Below, piece after piece: positions 38,186 to 39,395 of a stretch of 39,395 nt of DNA. Both the position numbers and the translations under genes were made by a program. The DNA comes from a virus. Each line of letters opens with the position of its first letter. Position 1 is the stretch's first letter. The notes under the pieces were generated by a model. That model did not search any database. It worked only from the letters and a program-made list of their open reading frames with translations, and was not told the DNA's origin. The stretch covers positions 1 through 39,395 of the IMG/VR virus record IMGVR_UViG_3300031379_000011, one strand, 5' to 3'.

Positions 38186-38446
38186 TTAATCCTTATTTTT
38201 AAACCTTCTATCCAATTCATTATATACAGCATTTTTTAACTCATGTAAAAGTGATGGATCAACTTTTGGTACTTTATGTTTATACATATTTTTCTTAGTT
38301 ACTACAGTTAAATAATAATAACCATCTTGACTACTAGTATTTAAATCCATATTTGTAATATCGTCCATCAAATCTCTATTTTCATTTTCCATTACGCAAC
38401 TTGTCTGAAATGTCGTAAATAGTCCAATCAATTCTACTAATTTCAT
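38186..38446 (-). CDS. Hypothetical protein, 86 aa
   Basis: The ATG at 38446 is preferred over a TTG at 38449; the ribosome site is weak (GGTGG in the preceding gene's end). Begins MKLVELIGLFTTFQTSCVME; a beta-rich middle (GYYYLTVVTKKNMYKHKV) and an amphipathic C-terminal helix. No family recognised. Follows the 49-aa zinc protein by three bases. Confidence 0.65.
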   Translation of the reverse strand: MKLVELIGLFTTFQTSCVMENENRDLMDDITNMDLNTSSQDGYYYLTVVTKKNMYKHKVPKVDPSLLHELKNAVYNELDRRFKNKD

Positions 38447-38449
38447 CAA

Positions 38450-38599
38450 TTACCACCAGCCTTTCTTTTCATCTTTCTTATCTTTATCTTTATCATCTGC
38501 ATCTTCCCAAAAATTACATGCTAGTGTATCACCACTCTCTTTTGCTTGCATATGGCATTTTTCATATGCATATTTACAATTACTGCATTGTCTAATCAT
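38450..38599 (-). CDS. Cys-rich microprotein with charged tail and GWW end, 49 aa
   Basis: ATG at 38599 after GAAAGGTGGGATG. CSNC (5-8), C15 and C28 could hold one metal. The tail DADDKDKDKKDEKKGWW is nearly the same as in the 61-aa protein at 38939-39124 (KDKKDKKDKKKGWW), so the two are paralogs. The acidic/basic tail with two terminal Trp is unusual and may be a protein-docking end. Confidence 0.65.
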   Translation of the reverse strand: MIRQCSNCKYAYEKCHMQAKESGDTLACNFWEDADDKDKDKKDEKKGWW

Positions 38600-38618
38600 T
38601 AATCATCCCACCTTTCTT

Positions 38619-38765
38619 TTATTGTTTTTCACATACTGTACAATTATTCTTTTTAAGGTTTATGTTATCTCTACAGGCTATACAATAGCCTGTGTGACAA
38701 CATGGGCATTTGTATAGTTTGTCAACTAATTTCCCGCACTCATCACATGTTAAATAAAAAGCCAT
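38619..38765 (-). CDS. Zinc-finger microprotein, 48 aa
   Basis: The ATG at 38765 overlaps the stop of the 56-aa gene (TAATG). CDEC (7-10), CPCC (20-23), CIAC (28-31) and CTVC (42-45) supply eight or more ligands for two zinc ions, a compact cross-brace like those of RING or B-box proteins. No catalytic features. Confidence 0.65.
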   Translation of the reverse strand: MAFYLTCDECGKLVDKLYKCPCCHTGYCIACRDNINLKKNNCTVCEKQ

Positions 38766-38935
38766 TATTTTTTACCTCCAAAAATACTATCGAATATACT
38801 ATTTGAACCTTTTTCTATAGCATCGCCTATTTTATACCCTGCACTATCTGTATCTTCCTGATCTTTAGTGGCAGCATCCGCTACCTCTTTCATAAATCCG
38901 AAAAATCCTCCGCCTTTCTTTTTATCATCACCCAT
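38765..38935 (-). CDS. Small Gly-rich protein, 56 aa
   Basis: ATG at 38935 with GGTGGTAATTA upstream. Begins MGDDKKKGGGFFGFMKEVAD and ends IEKGSNSIFDSIFGGKK. No Cys, unlike its neighbours. Amphipathic segments with FFGF and SIFDSIFGG at the two ends suggest membrane or protein contact. The KKKG start echoes the tail of the gene just before it. Confidence 0.6.
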   Translation of the reverse strand: MGDDKKKGGGFFGFMKEVADAATKDQEDTDSAGYKIGDAIEKGSNSIFDSIFGGKK

Positions 38936-38938
38936 TAA

Positions 38939-39124
38939 TTACCACCATCCTTTCTTTTTATCTTTCTTATCTTTCTTATCTTTATTGTCTTCCTCAGATT
39001 CCCAACATACACACCAAGGCTCTTCCCATCTATGAAAAAGTTCAAGATTTCTTTCAGACCTTTCTATTTGTTTTTGATGACATGCTTTACCTTTATCTTT
39101 ACAAGTCTTACAAAGACGATACAT
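38939..39124 (-). CDS. Cys-rich microprotein with charged tail and GWW end, 61 aa
   Basis: ATG at 39124, GGTGGTGG upstream, inside the end of the join-spanning gene. CKTC (5-8), C15, CVC (38-40) resemble the pattern CxxC...C...C of the 49-aa protein, and both end in a Lys/Asp tail closed by GWW. A paralogous pair separated by two other small genes. Confidence 0.65.
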   Translation of the reverse strand: MYRLCKTCKDKGKACHQKQIERSERNLELFHRWEEPWCVCWESEEDNKDKKDKKDKKKGWW

Positions 39125-39395
39125 TTTACCACCACCCGTTTTGAAAGAGATTGTATCAATCTCTTGTCTGCTAACATATTGTGCATTGAATCAATTTTAA
39201 GATTATTTGTAACAAACTTATGTTTGTTAATATCTCTACACGTGTCACATACATATGTATGGTATGTATTATATGTCTTTATACAATCTGGACAAAATAT
39301 ATCTCTACATACCTCACATTTAACCTTGCAATCATTACAAAGATATTTTCCACATTCTACACAAACCCATTCACTTTCATTTTTATTACATACTT
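39064..39395 (-). CDS. Cys-rich zinc-finger protein, C-terminal part (gene spans the genome join)
   Basis: Continues the frame that begins at 165 across the terminal repeat. After the CPDC knuckle it reads YHTYVCDTCRDINKHKFVTN, so another CxxC with His residues completes the zinc sites, then a basic tail ends at TAG 39064. The last 20 codons overlap the next gene in a different frame. Joined length 116 aa. Confidence 0.75.
   Translation of the reverse strand, partial: VCNKNESEWVCVECGKYLCNDCKVKCEVCRDIFCPDCIKTYNTYHTYVCDTCRDINKHKFVTNNLKIDSMHNMLADKRLIQSLSKRVVVKCIVFVRLVKIKVKHVIKNK
39250..39395. repeat. Terminal direct repeat, right copy
   Basis: Right copy of the 146-base repeat at the start of the window. 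The only mismatch (T at 39269) changes an AGT codon (Ser, left copy) to AAT (Asn, right copy) in the minus-strand zinc-finger gene that spans the join. The difference therefore looks like a natural variant or a read error, not a frame-breaking artefact. Confidence 0.93.

Noticed and set aside
1-39395. tRNA or rRNA genes, insertion sequences, toxin-antitoxin pair for the AbrB-like protein
   Set aside because: None recognised on reading both strands; no toxin-like partner lies next to the AbrB-like gene.

Overview
This window reads as the complete genome of one tailed phage (siphovirus, HK97-type capsid) of a low-GC Gram-positive host, probably a clostridium or close relative. The DNA is strongly AT-rich, ribosome binding sites are strong (AAGGAGG type), the portal, capsid and terminase are of Firmicutes phage type, and the phage carries its own LPKTG sortase-anchored surface protein. 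The first 146 bases recur at the end (1-146 = 39250-39395, one mismatch), and a zinc-finger gene is completed only by joining the two ends. The molecule is therefore circular or terminally redundant, with a unique length of about 39,249 bp. All genes but three are on the minus strand, so transcription runs from high to low coordinates and through the join.

Layout in the direction of transcription. (1) 37.4-35.8 kb: Rha-type regulator, N-acetylmuramoyl-L-alanine amidase with a 2-base frameshift, holin-like protein. (2) 35.4-27.6 kb: tail tube, two tail assembly chaperones joined by a -1 frameshift signal, tape measure, tail/baseplate protein, fibre-like protein, and a large GH18 glycosidase. 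(3) 27.6-14.3 kb: terminase, portal, MuF-like protein, protease, capsid, small surface proteins, a BspA-like repeat protein, head-tail connectors and a lectin-like protein. Embedded here are accessory genes: an Acb2/Tad1-like signal-sponge candidate, three glycosyltransferase-like genes and a methyltransferase. The tail block precedes the head block, the reverse of the usual order. (4) 14.2-11.5 kb: AbrB-like protein and VirE/primase-like replication ATPase, followed by a 690-base gap with four 21-bp iterons and two GC-richer blocks, a likely origin. (5) 11.5-1.3 kb: LPKTG surface protein, a divergent control region, small genes, family B DNA polymerase, SSB, small Cys-rich proteins, three tandem paralogs, SF2 helicase, PGDYG-like protein. 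(6) 1.3 kb through the join to 37.8 kb: more tiny zinc proteins and a RecU-like resolvase.

Three signals stand out. First, nine near-20-bp palindromes of one family (ACANGKTA-N4-TAMCNTGT) sit on promoters. In the replication and small-gene promoters the palindrome fills the 17-bp spacer between -35 and -10. In the promoters of the surface protein, methyltransferase and glycosyltransferases it is centred on the -10. This looks like one phage regulon with two promoter designs. Second, the 7-mer TGGGGGA occurs about 24 times on both strands, where base composition predicts fewer than one; it accounts for most runs of five G. Third, about eleven Cys-rich microproteins (32-116 aa) share shuffled modules. 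No integrase, transposase, rRNA, tRNA or CRISPR array was seen. The Rha protein, surface-modifying genes and iterons fit a temperate phage kept as a plasmid, but that is inference.
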